Below, piece by piece: positions 33,424 through 42,322 of a stretch of 64,000 nt of DNA. The notes under the pieces were generated by a model that had not been told where the DNA came from, did not search any database, and saw only the letters and a list, made by a program, of their open reading frames with translations. Numbering within the stretch: the first letter of the stretch is position 1; every line of letters begins with the position of its first letter. Source of the DNA: Halobellus litoreus (lineage in GTDB: Archaea > Halobacteriota > Halobacteria > Halobacteriales > Haloferacaceae); the NCBI RefSeq assembly GCF_024464595.1, contig NZ_JANHAW010000001.1:620001-684000 (forward strand), read 5' to 3'. The position numbers and the translations under genes are program-made.

Positions 33424-34160
33424 ATTTTCTTTTGCTCTACGTGCTGGTTTATTTCACTTAGATCATTTTTGTCAATATAGCGTACTGCATCAAGTAAATC
33501 TATGATTCGATCATAATCTACTTCGTCGTATATTCGGCGGAGAAGTTCGTAATCATTCGATTCATCAAGTGTAAGACGTAAATCCGTTCTATTCTGCAGG
33601 TTTTCATAATCGAACACCTCATCGGATAGAATATCGTACAGATTGAATTTGTCTGGGTTCTCGTAGTAGTACGGGGTTACATGTTCTCGATGTCGAGATT
33701 CGGTGGATTCCTCTTTAACAGTTCGAAATGAATCGAAAGTAAATGCACCTACTCTCAATCCGTGGGGAAATGTTTGCTCAGATCGTGCTGAGACATACTC
33801 ATAGCCGTCGGACAATTTGTCGACCGCTGTATCGATAAATCTTGGAGAAACAAGTGGACAATCGGCTGTAACTCGAACTACAATATCTGCGCTACTCTCA
33901 TTGGCAGCGTCAAACATCCTTTCGAGGACATTTTCTTCACTTCCGCGAAAGACAGTCGCGCCTGAACGATCTGCGTAGAGGTTAATGATATCGTCGCGCT
34001 TCTTATCTGAGGTGGCAACGACAATTTCATCGATACTATCTGATGAAGCAACTCTTCGGATAACGTGTTCTATCACGTGGTTACCATCAAGTGGCAACAT
34101 TACCTTTCCAGGCAAACGTGATGAGCCCATACGCGCTTGTATGCAAGCTACCGTTTTCAT
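33420..34160 (-). CDS. pseF: Nonulosonic acid cytidylyltransferase-like, PseF/SpsF family
   Basis: 246 residues from the ATG at 34160 (MKTVACIQARMGSSRLPGK); an in-frame TTG at 34169 is less likely. The N-terminal ACIQARMGSSRLPGK loop binds CTP, followed by VTADCPLVSP with the metal-binding Asp. Classical CMP-sugar synthetases read 'I..R.GSK'; this one has the SpsF/glycosyltransferase-type QARM-S-RLPGK form that occurs with SpsE and SpsG in nonulosonic acid loci. It would activate the nine-carbon sugar with CTP. Start and stop overlap pseG by four bases. Confidence 0.8.
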   Translation of the reverse strand: MKTVACIQARMGSSRLPGKVMLPLDGNHVIEHVIRRVASSDSIDEIVVATSDKKRDDIINLYADRSGATVFRGSEENVLERMFDAANESSADIVVRVTADCPLVSPRFIDTAVDKLSDGYEYVSARSEQTFPHGLRVGAFTFDSFRTVKEESTESRHREHVTPYYYENPDKFNLYDILSDEVFDYENLQNRTDLRLTLDESNDYELLRRIYDEVDYDRIIDLLDAVRYIDKNDLSEINQHVEQKKI

Positions 34161-34278
34161 ATGATTCAAATGGATTCCTCTCTACAGTGCTAAATCTTTC
34201 TCTTGCTCTTCTATATTGATATCTGGTCGTTTCAAAGATAGCAGTAGACTTTTTATCGTCCCCAAAGGTCCACAGACT

Positions 34279-35694
34279 ATGGGAAAAAACAACTCTATGC
34301 GGCCTTCAAACGGTGTCTGGCTGATACTTGATTCTCTCTCATACAATTCGACTCCTTTTGCAAGTGATGGGCCGGATTCTATGCCAAGATTTCAAACACT
34401 TGCAGAAGACGAGGGTGTGATTTTTTCTGAGGCATACGCACCAGGTCCATTTAGTCCCTCTTCACATGCTTCATTCTTTACTGGAGAGCTACCCTCTACG
34501 ACTGGGATGTACGAAGCATATCCGTTTTTTAATTCTGATATTCCAACTATAGCTGACTTTTTAAGCGAAACACACAGAACGAGCCTTATTTCTGTAAATC
34601 ACTTTTTATTCCAAGGCTTAGAAAGGGGATTCGATTACGTGAATGATATTGGTCGGACTTATATGCATTTCCAAAATGCGAGTGATCCAAAGGATTACTC
34701 AAAAAAATACAACAGTGATCCGAGACTGAAACGGTTTGTTGATTTCCTCCGCGACGACGGGAAGCCTTTTAAATCAGTTGTGAATGGGCTAAAATATAGA
34801 TTCGGAGAAAAAAACATCAAGCCCAAAGAGTGGGGAGATGAGAGAGATTTCCAGTATGCCGATACTATGGGTGAGATGATTTTAGATCAGCTCTCCTCGC
34901 ATAAAGACGATTCATTTGTTGTAGCGAACTTTATGGATCTTCATGGCCCCTTTGATGTAAGCGATGAAGCCCTCAATAAGTTCTTCTCAGATACAGATCG
35001 GTCCGAAATTCCGTTGGGAGTTGTCCCTCGTCGAGATAAATTACGTGGTGAGAAATCCTATGACCCGGCCAAGATGTACAATCTATACAAAGCAGCTATC
35101 TGGGATCTTGACCGCAAATTCACCTCTTTAGTGAAGGATCTAATAGACAATGACATCTTCGTTGCTGTATGTGCAGACCACGGATGGTACGATACCAATT
35201 CTGCGTACTCCGATGAAAGGCTGCATATTCCGGTCGTTCTATTTTCCCCTGAAGAAGAAAATCGAAGAATCAGTCATACAGTAAGTCTCCGACAACTTCC
35301 TAGAACCACTGCTGAAGTTTTGCTTGGAGATGGGGGAGAGTTCAATGGACCATCACTTCTCAAAACGGAATCAGATCAAGTAGCCGTTTCTGAAGTCGTG
35401 CATAAGCCAAACGAGATCTATGAAAAGACCAAGCGGGTATACGTTAATAGGCCTTCACAAGGAGCAGAACCAAATGAAATCCAACGTGACTTGGTCTTAT
35501 TTAAGGGGGATGCCAAAGTTCAATTCGTAGATGGAAGTTGTGATGTTATTAGAGGAGATTCTACGATCGCTGATGAATTGATTGAGCAGGGACAAAATAT
35601 CCTAGATTCACCAATTAATTACCCAGACGGGGATCAGATTATGTATGATGAGCGAACGGAAGATAGGCTCAAACACTTGGGCTATTTGTCATAG
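34279..35694 (+). CDS. Sulfatase / alkaline-phosphatase-superfamily protein
   Basis: 471 residues from ATG 34279; ATG 34300 is also possible. GVWLILDSLSYNSTPF near 12-27 gives the first metal-binding Asp. PFSPSSHASFFTGELPST holds a Ser/Thr nucleophile in place of the sulfatase Cys/Ser-x-Pro-x-Arg. VCADHGWYD near 297 gives the paired Asp-His metal ligands. Members hydrolyse sulfate or phosphate esters or transfer phospho-groups such as phosphoglycerol. There is no signal peptide, so it should act in the cytoplasm, perhaps on lipid-linked glycans or by decorating them. The gene is AT-rich and its 3' end overlaps the convergent aminopeptidase-like gene by 13 nt. Confidence 0.75.
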   Translation: MGKNNSMRPSNGVWLILDSLSYNSTPFASDGPDSMPRFQTLAEDEGVIFSEAYAPGPFSPSSHASFFTGELPSTTGMYEAYPFFNSDIPTIADFLSETHRTSLISVNHFLFQGLERGFDYVNDIGRTYMHFQNASDPKDYSKKYNSDPRLKRFVDFLRDDGKPFKSVVNGLKYRFGEKNIKPKEWGDERDFQYADTMGEMILDQLSSHKDDSFVVANFMDLHGPFDVSDEALNKFFSDTDRSEIPLGVVPRRDKLRGEKSYDPAKMYNLYKAAIWDLDRKFTSLVKDLIDNDIFVAVCADHGWYDTNSAYSDERLHIPVVLFSPEEENRRISHTVSLRQLPRTTAEVLLGDGGEFNGPSLLKTESDQVAVSEVVHKPNEIYEKTKRVYVNRPSQGAEPNEIQRDLVLFKGDAKVQFVDGSCDVIRGDSTIADELIEQGQNILDSPINYPDGDQIMYDERTEDRLKHLGYLS

Positions 35695-37022
35695 CTCGTC
35701 AATACCCTTTGTAGTAGGTTGTGGTCTAAAAGGGTCTCAACGACGGGTATCATCTCATCCATAGGACAGCCGTAATCATCCGCGATCTCTACCATAGCGT
35801 GTTCTCCGTCGCTATAGTTGAGAACAGTCAGAATCCGATTTAAGAATTCTTGTTCATTCACCACTGAATTCGCCCTTTCCCATTGTTGGGGACTATTTAT
35901 ATTTGGATAGAGATCACGTTTCCCAAGCATAGGCTCTCCGTATGGCTTTTGATTCTCATAATAGCCAGCGTATTCAAAAGATTGTAGTAGATTTTCAATT
36001 AGATCAACACTCTGAATAAGAGAATCAATTCCCATAAATTCTTTATCATCGTTTGAATTGTGGTAACCGTCATATTGACCGTAAACCGTTCTTGCTATCT
36101 GCCCCACAGGGAGGTTAAATCCGGGCGAGCAGTACTGCCTTTCGTCGGATCCACCTGTTGGTGTAAATTGACGAATTTTGAATCCTTTGTCACTTTGTTC
36201 TTTTAAATTTTGAACTGTTTTGTCAATAAGAGCATTTTCTCGACGACTAGTCTTGTAACTAAGGCTCTCACTAGGTCCACCAAGACAGGTCAGAACAAGA
36301 CCGCCGACGAGTGCGTCTTTTAGATGATCGCCGTATTCAGACAAATAAGCGATGCTACCAATCGTTTCGGGACAAAGAACGAAACGATACGTGAACTGTC
36401 TATTCTCCCACTCGGAGAGACGATGGTATAGTGCTGCAAGAACTAATGGCCCACTTAGTTCGTTATTCGCAAGTGATGGGTGACAGAGATAGGAACTGAG
36501 TAGTACTTCTTCGTCTGATTCACCCGGCAAAACGGTATGTCCAAAATTTAATTCTCCATCCACGAATTCGCTATCAATGTGGGCATAGTATTCACCTTCA
36601 GGTAACTCTTCGTAGACTTGGTGTGGAAGACAAAATCCCCACGTTCGTTCATAGTAACTGGTGACATAGGGTGTTGCATCAGGTACACTCGGGTCAGTAT
36701 ACAGGTGCGGTTTTAATTCGTCAAGTGAAAAAGACCCATTAACTGCTTTAGAATAATTTACTACAGCAAGGTTCGTTTCATCAAAATCAGCGTAGATATT
36801 TCGGTCTGGGCCGGTAAGACGTCCCTCATAGATGTGCCATTCAGGGGGTATTTCCCAATCGAAAACGTCTGTACCCGATGGTACCCCTTCAATTTCGAGC
36901 GGTATTTCCTCTCGAAAGATCTTGAGGCTCTTTCGTAGGCCCGGGCCAGTTATACTTCTCGTCACTGGCCAGAGATCATCAAAAAGTCTACTCAGCCACT
37001 CTGACTCATTCTCGATATACAT
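35682..37022 (-). CDS. M28-aminopeptidase-like protein with C-terminal winged helix (DUF4910/DUF2172 type)
   Basis: 446 residues. The N-terminal signature FDDLWPVTRSITGPGLR and the later EIPPEWHIYEG are typical of this family, found in bacterial surface-sugar loci. A metallopeptidase-like core shows LNFGHTVLPG, SSYLCHPSLANNELSGP near 160-180 and GGSDERQYCSPG near 290. The last 70 residues look like a winged helix-turn-helix (EQEFLNRILTVLNY). The presumed activity is hydrolysis of an amide or peptide bond, or a modified version used in sugar chemistry; neither the substrate nor the activity is established. It lies 1 nt after the stop-side neighbour 37024-38475, so these two form an operon on the minus strand. 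Confidence 0.78.
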   Translation of the reverse strand: MYIENESEWLSRLFDDLWPVTRSITGPGLRKSLKIFREEIPLEIEGVPSGTDVFDWEIPPEWHIYEGRLTGPDRNIYADFDETNLAVVNYSKAVNGSFSLDELKPHLYTDPSVPDATPYVTSYYERTWGFCLPHQVYEELPEGEYYAHIDSEFVDGELNFGHTVLPGESDEEVLLSSYLCHPSLANNELSGPLVLAALYHRLSEWENRQFTYRFVLCPETIGSIAYLSEYGDHLKDALVGGLVLTCLGGPSESLSYKTSRRENALIDKTVQNLKEQSDKGFKIRQFTPTGGSDERQYCSPGFNLPVGQIARTVYGQYDGYHNSNDDKEFMGIDSLIQSVDLIENLLQSFEYAGYYENQKPYGEPMLGKRDLYPNINSPQQWERANSVVNEQEFLNRILTVLNYSDGEHAMVEIADDYGCPMDEMIPVVETLLDHNLLQRVLTSYDK

Positions 37023-37023
37023 A

Positions 37024-38475
37024 TTAGTTTATATTATTTTCTTGTTTGATTACATCCTCAAGTGCCGCTTCAATATTTTGGACGGCATTCGGGTTGAAAA
37101 AGTAATCTGTATCAATAGTACCTTTAGCATTCATAGTGTGTTGTGATACTTTTTGACTTAATTCATCAATAGACGAAATGGTTGACACAGAGCTATTATC
37201 AATTAATTCTTTCATTCGCATACTAGCCGTTCCATCTGAATCAAGTAAATACGTCTCTAAGTCAAAAATTAATCCTTCGTAGATAACTGTTGAATTACAT
37301 CCTACCTGTATTGCTGACTCAGCTAAATGTTTGTAGAGGGGCGTAGAATCGTCGTCGATCACTGTCACCGGTGCTTCTATTAGCCAAGGATATTCTCTCT
37401 TCCAAATATTGTTTTCCTTGGGATGGAGTTTATAGACGATATTATACTCCGGATTTCTCTCTCCGATTTTAGATGCAAGTTTCGAAAGTTTGCTTCCGAC
37501 CGGTGGCTGAGAGATGAAGATTACTTGCTTCTTTTTATCGAGATTAGAATATTTTTCGTATTCCTCCTCTAGATAGGGAAAACCCACAGTATACACGTCC
37601 TCATCATCTAAGTGATAATCAACGGTGTCTTTCCAAAACTTGCCGAAGAGGAAATGATAGTCAGGCTGCACATCCAGACTGACATCTTCTGGGAAGACAT
37701 ATTTGGGGTTCCTGTGGTGGGAACCACCGTGTTGAAGTTCAACTACTGGGATATCTAACTCCTTGCAAGCTTCAACAAAGACGGTATTATAGGACGCAGC
37801 AACAACAATAGAAATTTTGGGATTGATCTGCTTAAGTAATCGAATATACATCGGCCTCGAAACCTGCCTCCGATCTAAATATCCTTTTATAATATTGCTA
37901 AGATCTATTTGTATCTCTAATTTCGAACTGAATTTATCTGTTATTTGTTGTATTTTATCGCACTCTATAGGAGATAAAGATACTCCAGAGCTAATTTTAG
38001 AACTAATTATTCCGATATCCCTAATCAGATCTAGATATTTAATATTATTCGTTCGAGTAGGTGTTCTATGTACCCCTTGATACGGCTTCTCGAAATAAAT
38101 ATAATCTCTTTCAAGATCTTCAATGATCGGATCCGAATAGATGTCCCACCAGTAGTTGTCTTCTCTTTTCTTTCGTCTTGAGTGACCAAAAAAGCAGAGT
38201 TCATAAGAAGATGTGGTTAGATATGGATTTTTAATAAGCAAATCAGATACAAACTCATATAAAAACCTAGCATATTTATATGATGTTTTATATTCAGACA
38301 GGAAAAAAGTTTGTGATCGTGTATCTTCAATTATTCCTTTCTCTCTCAGAAATTCTTTATATACTATAATTCTTATCCGCTCCCATATATATACATCGTT
38401 TATATTTACTGAAAATAAGTCTAATTCGTCTTCTAACTGTAGAAATTCACCGTGAATCTCTTCATAATCCATCAT
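37024..38475 (-). CDS. Candidate GT-B glycosyltransferase of a capsule/polysialyltransferase-like type
   Basis: 483 residues, very AT-rich (many Ile, Lys, Tyr and Asn codons, unlike the haloarchaeal average). I do not recognise the N-terminal half. The C-terminal half has the hallmarks of capsule and CDP-sugar-dependent GT-B transferases: VVELQHGGSHHRNP near 242-255, YKLHPKE near 348, and GCNSTVIYEGLIFD near 394-407. HG, HP and ST motifs at these spacings occur in polysialyltransferases and teichoic-acid polymerases that use CMP- or CDP-donors. Next to the pse genes, a CMP-nonulosonic acid transferase is a reasonable guess. It is co-transcribed with the aminopeptidase-like gene. Confidence 0.55.
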   Translation of the reverse strand: MMDYEEIHGEFLQLEDELDLFSVNINDVYIWERIRIIVYKEFLREKGIIEDTRSQTFFLSEYKTSYKYARFLYEFVSDLLIKNPYLTTSSYELCFFGHSRRKKREDNYWWDIYSDPIIEDLERDYIYFEKPYQGVHRTPTRTNNIKYLDLIRDIGIISSKISSGVSLSPIECDKIQQITDKFSSKLEIQIDLSNIIKGYLDRRQVSRPMYIRLLKQINPKISIVVAASYNTVFVEACKELDIPVVELQHGGSHHRNPKYVFPEDVSLDVQPDYHFLFGKFWKDTVDYHLDDEDVYTVGFPYLEEEYEKYSNLDKKKQVIFISQPPVGSKLSKLASKIGERNPEYNIVYKLHPKENNIWKREYPWLIEAPVTVIDDDSTPLYKHLAESAIQVGCNSTVIYEGLIFDLETYLLDSDGTASMRMKELIDNSSVSTISSIDELSQKVSQHTMNAKGTIDTDYFFNPNAVQNIEAALEDVIKQENNIN

Positions 38476-38720
38476 AAATATCTCTTTTCAAAAGTAGCCT
38501 TAGTTGTCTTACTATATGGGTCTAATTCAAAGTTGCTATCTGATAGTAGACTGTGGTCTCAATAGCGGGCGTAAGTAGGTAAACAATCACAGAGAAAGGA
38601 AATTAACCCAATCTTTCTGTACTCACAAGTTGACAAAATCTATTTTTGAACCACCGGATAAGTCAAATCCTGAAGACACTCCGAAGAGCGTATTAACTAT
38701 CCAATTGACCAAGAACACAA
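38476..38720. other. Divergent intergenic region in the AT-rich island
   Basis: 245 bases between two divergently read genes. It should hold promoters for both, but the whole stretch is AT-rich and no single box A stands out. No ORF or RNA gene was recognised. Confidence 0.35.
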
Positions 38721-39917
38721 ATGCATATTGGGATGATTCTTCGATCAACGTTTCCGCCGGATATCCGTGTCCGTCGGGAGGCAAAATTTCTCGTCAACCA
38801 CGGGCATAAACTAACCCTTTTTTGTACTGACGAGCCAAATAGAACTAGCACAGAGACGATTGACGGGATCAACGTAATTCGGGTTCCGACTCCTCAAAGC
38901 CCCCTCGCCGAGATCGGTGAGCTCACGTATCACGCGAGTTTCGTTGCACCACACTGGTGTCAATTAGTGCGTAAATACATTTCAGAGTTTGACGTGCTTC
39001 ACATCCATGACCTGCCGATGACGCGGACGGGTCTCCTCACTGCACGAAATATAGATGTCCCAGTGGTGGTTGATTTCCACGAGATTTATCCAGATTCAGT
39101 AGCAGCCTGGAGGCAGTCGGATACGTGGTTGCAACGAATTCGGCCCTATCGACTATTTAAGCCGGTTTGGCGACTGCACCGATACGAACGCCGCTGTGTT
39201 GAAAATGTCGATGCACTTCTGCACGAGTCCCCCGAACAACAATCATACTATCGTGAGCACAATCGTATAAGCGATATCGATACCTCTGTAGTCCGCAATG
39301 TCCCGGATCTCGATCGGCTTAACGATATTGTAATCGATGAACGTACCAGAGATGAATTCGTCGTGAGTTATGTCGGCGGATTCAGTCCTCAGCGTGGCCT
39401 AATGACGGTTGTTGAGGCGTTCTCGGAGCTTTTGGAGATTGTAACTGATGCGGCGTTATTGATGGTCGGTGATGGGAGTGACACGTACGTCTCACAACTG
39501 AAAAACCGCTGTGCTGACCTCGGAATCAGTGATAATGTGGAGTTCACCGGATGGGTCGAATTTGATCAAGTATTTTCTTATTTAAATGAAAGTGATGTCT
39601 CGCTCTGTCCGTGGATCGGTGATAATATTGATTCGGAGTGTACGCTTCCGAATAAACTCTTCCAGAGTATGTATATGGGGGTTCCTGTTATCGTTAGTGA
39701 TCTTAAATCAATGAGAACAGTTGTTGAAGAGACCGAGAGTGGCGTGGTTGTTGACTCAGAGAGTGTTTCTGAGCTTGCCAATGCACTCGTCGAATTGTAT
39801 CGGGATCCTGAACGGTGCCGAGAATTGGGGGAAAATGGACGACAAGCAGTAGAAGACAAATATAATTTCCAGCACGAAGGAGAACAGTTAGTTTCTCTCT
39901 ATGAACGAATCCAATGA
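38721..39917 (+). CDS. Family 4 glycosyltransferase (GT-B)
   Basis: 398 residues. It starts MHIGMILRSTFPPDIRVRREAKFL, typical of GT4 enzymes, with DVLHIHDLPM near 92. The C-terminal nucleotide-binding half has VGGFSPQRGL near 214 and the E-x7-E-like region PNKLFQSMYMGVPVIVSD near 314-331. Retaining transfer of a nucleotide-activated sugar to a lipid-linked acceptor on the cytoplasmic face is expected. It is followed after 67 nt by another GT4 on the same strand. Donor and acceptor are unknown. Confidence 0.83.
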   Translation: MHIGMILRSTFPPDIRVRREAKFLVNHGHKLTLFCTDEPNRTSTETIDGINVIRVPTPQSPLAEIGELTYHASFVAPHWCQLVRKYISEFDVLHIHDLPMTRTGLLTARNIDVPVVVDFHEIYPDSVAAWRQSDTWLQRIRPYRLFKPVWRLHRYERRCVENVDALLHESPEQQSYYREHNRISDIDTSVVRNVPDLDRLNDIVIDERTRDEFVVSYVGGFSPQRGLMTVVEAFSELLEIVTDAALLMVGDGSDTYVSQLKNRCADLGISDNVEFTGWVEFDQVFSYLNESDVSLCPWIGDNIDSECTLPNKLFQSMYMGVPVIVSDLKSMRTVVEETESGVVVDSESVSELANALVELYRDPERCRELGENGRQAVEDKYNFQHEGEQLVSLYERIQ

Positions 39918-39984
39918 CAGGATCCAGTCTTAGTCAGTTACTCGGGGGTTATCAATTCAAGGGACCGTCAATCAATAAACGAGT

Positions 39985-41094
39985 ATGACTCAAGTAGCGA
40001 TTCTAACGTCTTCACACTCTACATTCGACACCAGAATATTCCACAAACAAGCACGGAGTCTCATAGATGGGGGCTATGATGTTACTCTCATTACTCCTCA
40101 TAGTTCAGATCAGGAGCGGTCTGGTGTAACCATTAAAGCTGTCGACGAAAGCGACGTCAACAGCGCCGATGTTAAGCACATTTTGAAAATATATGCTGAA
40201 GCAAAACGGACGGACGCAGATATCTATCATCTCCACGATCCGGGACTCCTCCCGGCGGGGCTACTGCTCTCACTAGAGGACAAAAAAGTGATATATGATT
40301 GCCACGAGGATTACGGACGTGCATTCAAATATTACGACTCTGTACCATTTAATCCAGTAATCAGCAGAGTTTATCCCCCTATTCAGTCCACAATAGCAAA
40401 ACGACTAGATGGCGTTATAGCTGCGACTGACTGGATCGCAGACGACTTTCGAGCGCGAGGCCACGAGAACGTAGCACTCGTGAGAAACTTCCCACGGGTC
40501 TCGATGGTGGGTGATGAAACCGCCACAATCGACCACGATCACGAGTATTCGATGGTGTACGTCGGCGGACTCTCTACAGAGAGAGGACTAGAGGATATGC
40601 TATATCTAACTGCAGAACTTCGGCGGAGGAACATCGATGTCGACTTGTGGCTTCTCGGAAGAATAGACATAAAAGCCCGCGAAGAAATCGAGCGAATCAC
40701 GACAGAAAAGAGAATCAAAGACCACGTGAAAACGTTTGGGTACGTTGATCCGGATGAGATATTCCGGTATCTCAGAGCTGCTGATCTCGGTCTCTGCTTG
40801 CTTTACAGTGGGCGTGCAGAATACATCATCCCAACGAAAATGTTTGAATATATGCTCGCAGAGATTCCCGTTTTGGCTACAAGGACAACTGGGACCCAAA
40901 AGTATCTGCCAGATGATTGTGGGCGAACAGTGGCCAATGATCGAGACGATCAGGCCGACGCCGCTGAAGAAATCCTCACTAACCCGGAACTTCAAAACAA
41001 GATGGGTAAACGGGGGGCACAAAAAGTGAGAAATGAGTACTGTTGGGAAGTCGAAGCGGAACAGCTCTTGGAGTTGTATAGGGATCTCACTTGA
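39985..41094 (+). CDS. Family 4 glycosyltransferase (GT-B), second in the pair
   Basis: 369 residues. The N-terminal half begins AILTSSHSTFDTRIFHKQARSL, with YHLHDPGLLPAG near 75. The C-terminal half holds VYVGGLSTERGLEDML near 190-205 and PTKMFEYMLAEIPVLAT near 286-302, the donor-binding Glu region of GT4 enzymes. The HSTFDTRIFHK form is common in enzymes that transfer amino sugars. It sits next to the diacetamido-uronic acid genes, which might supply its donor. Base composition rises back towards haloarchaeal values just downstream. Confidence 0.83.
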   Translation: MTQVAILTSSHSTFDTRIFHKQARSLIDGGYDVTLITPHSSDQERSGVTIKAVDESDVNSADVKHILKIYAEAKRTDADIYHLHDPGLLPAGLLLSLEDKKVIYDCHEDYGRAFKYYDSVPFNPVISRVYPPIQSTIAKRLDGVIAATDWIADDFRARGHENVALVRNFPRVSMVGDETATIDHDHEYSMVYVGGLSTERGLEDMLYLTAELRRRNIDVDLWLLGRIDIKAREEIERITTEKRIKDHVKTFGYVDPDEIFRYLRAADLGLCLLYSGRAEYIIPTKMFEYMLAEIPVLATRTTGTQKYLPDDCGRTVANDRDDQADAAEEILTNPELQNKMGKRGAQKVRNEYCWEVEAEQLLELYRDLT

Positions 41095-41224
41095 TTTGAT
41101 TAGAGAGTCTAAGTGATTCCAAATAGGATACTTGGGTATTACTGTGTTCTCCTCCCGCTGAGGGAGATAAGCTGCCTGTCGTTCCATCGCAATCTACTTA
41201 CACAGAGGATCAGAAGCCGAGCAT

Positions 41225-42322
41225 ATGGTAGAGGAGGTCCCGTTCACGGACATCTATATGGACGACGAGATGATCCAAGAGGTCGAAGCCGTCTTGGAAA
41301 GCGGACGATACGTCAAAGGCCCGGTAGTCGAATCGTTTGAGACGTCGTTCGCCGAACAGTGCGGAACCGACTATGCCGTCGGTGTCAACAGCGGGACGTC
41401 TGCGATTCTGCTCGGTCTACAGTCACTCGGGATCGGCGAGGGCGACGACGTCTTCGTCCCCGGACACACCTACTTCGCGTCGGTTAGCCCGGTGCTGGAA
41501 CTGGGCGCGAATCCCATCTTCGTCGATGTTCTCCGGGATACGTACACGATGGATACAGACGATCTCGAAGCGAAGGTAGACACCGCCGAGAATCCGACAG
41601 CGGTGATTCCGGTCCATCTCTACGGGCAGATGGTCGAGATGGATCGCGTGACCGAAATCGCCGACGAGTACGACCTGGGTATCGTCGCGGACGCGTGTCA
41701 GGCTCACTTCGCGGAACGGAACGGACGGTCTGCGGGAAGTATCGCCGATGTCGGGGCGTTCAGCTTCTACCCCTCGAAGAATATGACCGTCGCGGGGGAC
41801 GGCGGGATGCTCGTGACTGACGACGCCGAGCTCGCCGAGCGCGCTCGGGCGTTACGTAATCACGGGCGCGACGACGACGGTGTACACCGGCATCTCGGCC
41901 TGAACCATCGTATGAGTGAGATGCTCGCAGCAGTAGGGAAAGAACAGTTACAGCACATCGAAGAGTGGAACGAGGGACGGCGTCGTGCGGCACGACACTA
42001 CGACGAGCGGCTCGGAAATATCGATACAGTGAGGACTCCGGAAGTCGATGACGAAAACAGCCACGTCTATCACCTCTACGTCGTGCAGGTCCCTGACCGA
42101 GACGGTTTTCGGGAGTACCTCGCCGACAACGACGTAGACACTGGGATTCATTATCCAACGCCAGCGCACGAGCACCCCGCAGTGGTCGATCGCGTGGGGG
42201 AGACGACAGTGGAACGTGCTGAGGAACTCTGTGATAGTATCGTTTCGCTTCCGATGCACCCGCGTCTGTCCGAAGAAGAGGTCGAGTACGTGTGTGACCT
42301 GATCGCGGAGTACTACGAATGA
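41225..42322 (+). CDS. PLP-dependent sugar aminotransferase, WbpE-like (DegT/DnrJ/EryC1 family)
   Basis: 365 residues with PLP Lys185 in FSFYPSKNMTVAGDGG, Asp156 in VADACQAH and NSGTSAILLGL near 55-65. The FYPSKN.T..GDGG form is typical of WbpE/Per-type enzymes, which aminate 3-keto or 4-keto UDP-sugars with glutamate. It overlaps the following oxidoreductase gene by ATGA. WbpB-type dehydrogenase plus WbpE-type transaminase is the usual pair for making UDP-2-acetamido-3-amino-2,3-dideoxy-glucuronate, and a WbpD-like acetyltransferase follows on the other strand. Confidence 0.8.
   Translation: MVEEVPFTDIYMDDEMIQEVEAVLESGRYVKGPVVESFETSFAEQCGTDYAVGVNSGTSAILLGLQSLGIGEGDDVFVPGHTYFASVSPVLELGANPIFVDVLRDTYTMDTDDLEAKVDTAENPTAVIPVHLYGQMVEMDRVTEIADEYDLGIVADACQAHFAERNGRSAGSIADVGAFSFYPSKNMTVAGDGGMLVTDDAELAERARALRNHGRDDDGVHRHLGLNHRMSEMLAAVGKEQLQHIEEWNEGRRRAARHYDERLGNIDTVRTPEVDDENSHVYHLYVVQVPDRDGFREYLADNDVDTGIHYPTPAHEHPAVVDRVGETTVERAEELCDSIVSLPMHPRLSEEEVEYVCDLIAEYYE

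Noticed and set aside
34216-34278. Upstream TTG start for the sulfatase-like gene
   Set aside because: The extra 21 residues do not match the fold, while ATG 34279 directly precedes the first conserved strand.
41098-41112. A 15-base match (GATTAGAGAGTCTAA) to the pseH tail region near 32413
   Set aside because: One or two matches of this length are expected by chance in 64 kb, and nothing around either copy extends the similarity.
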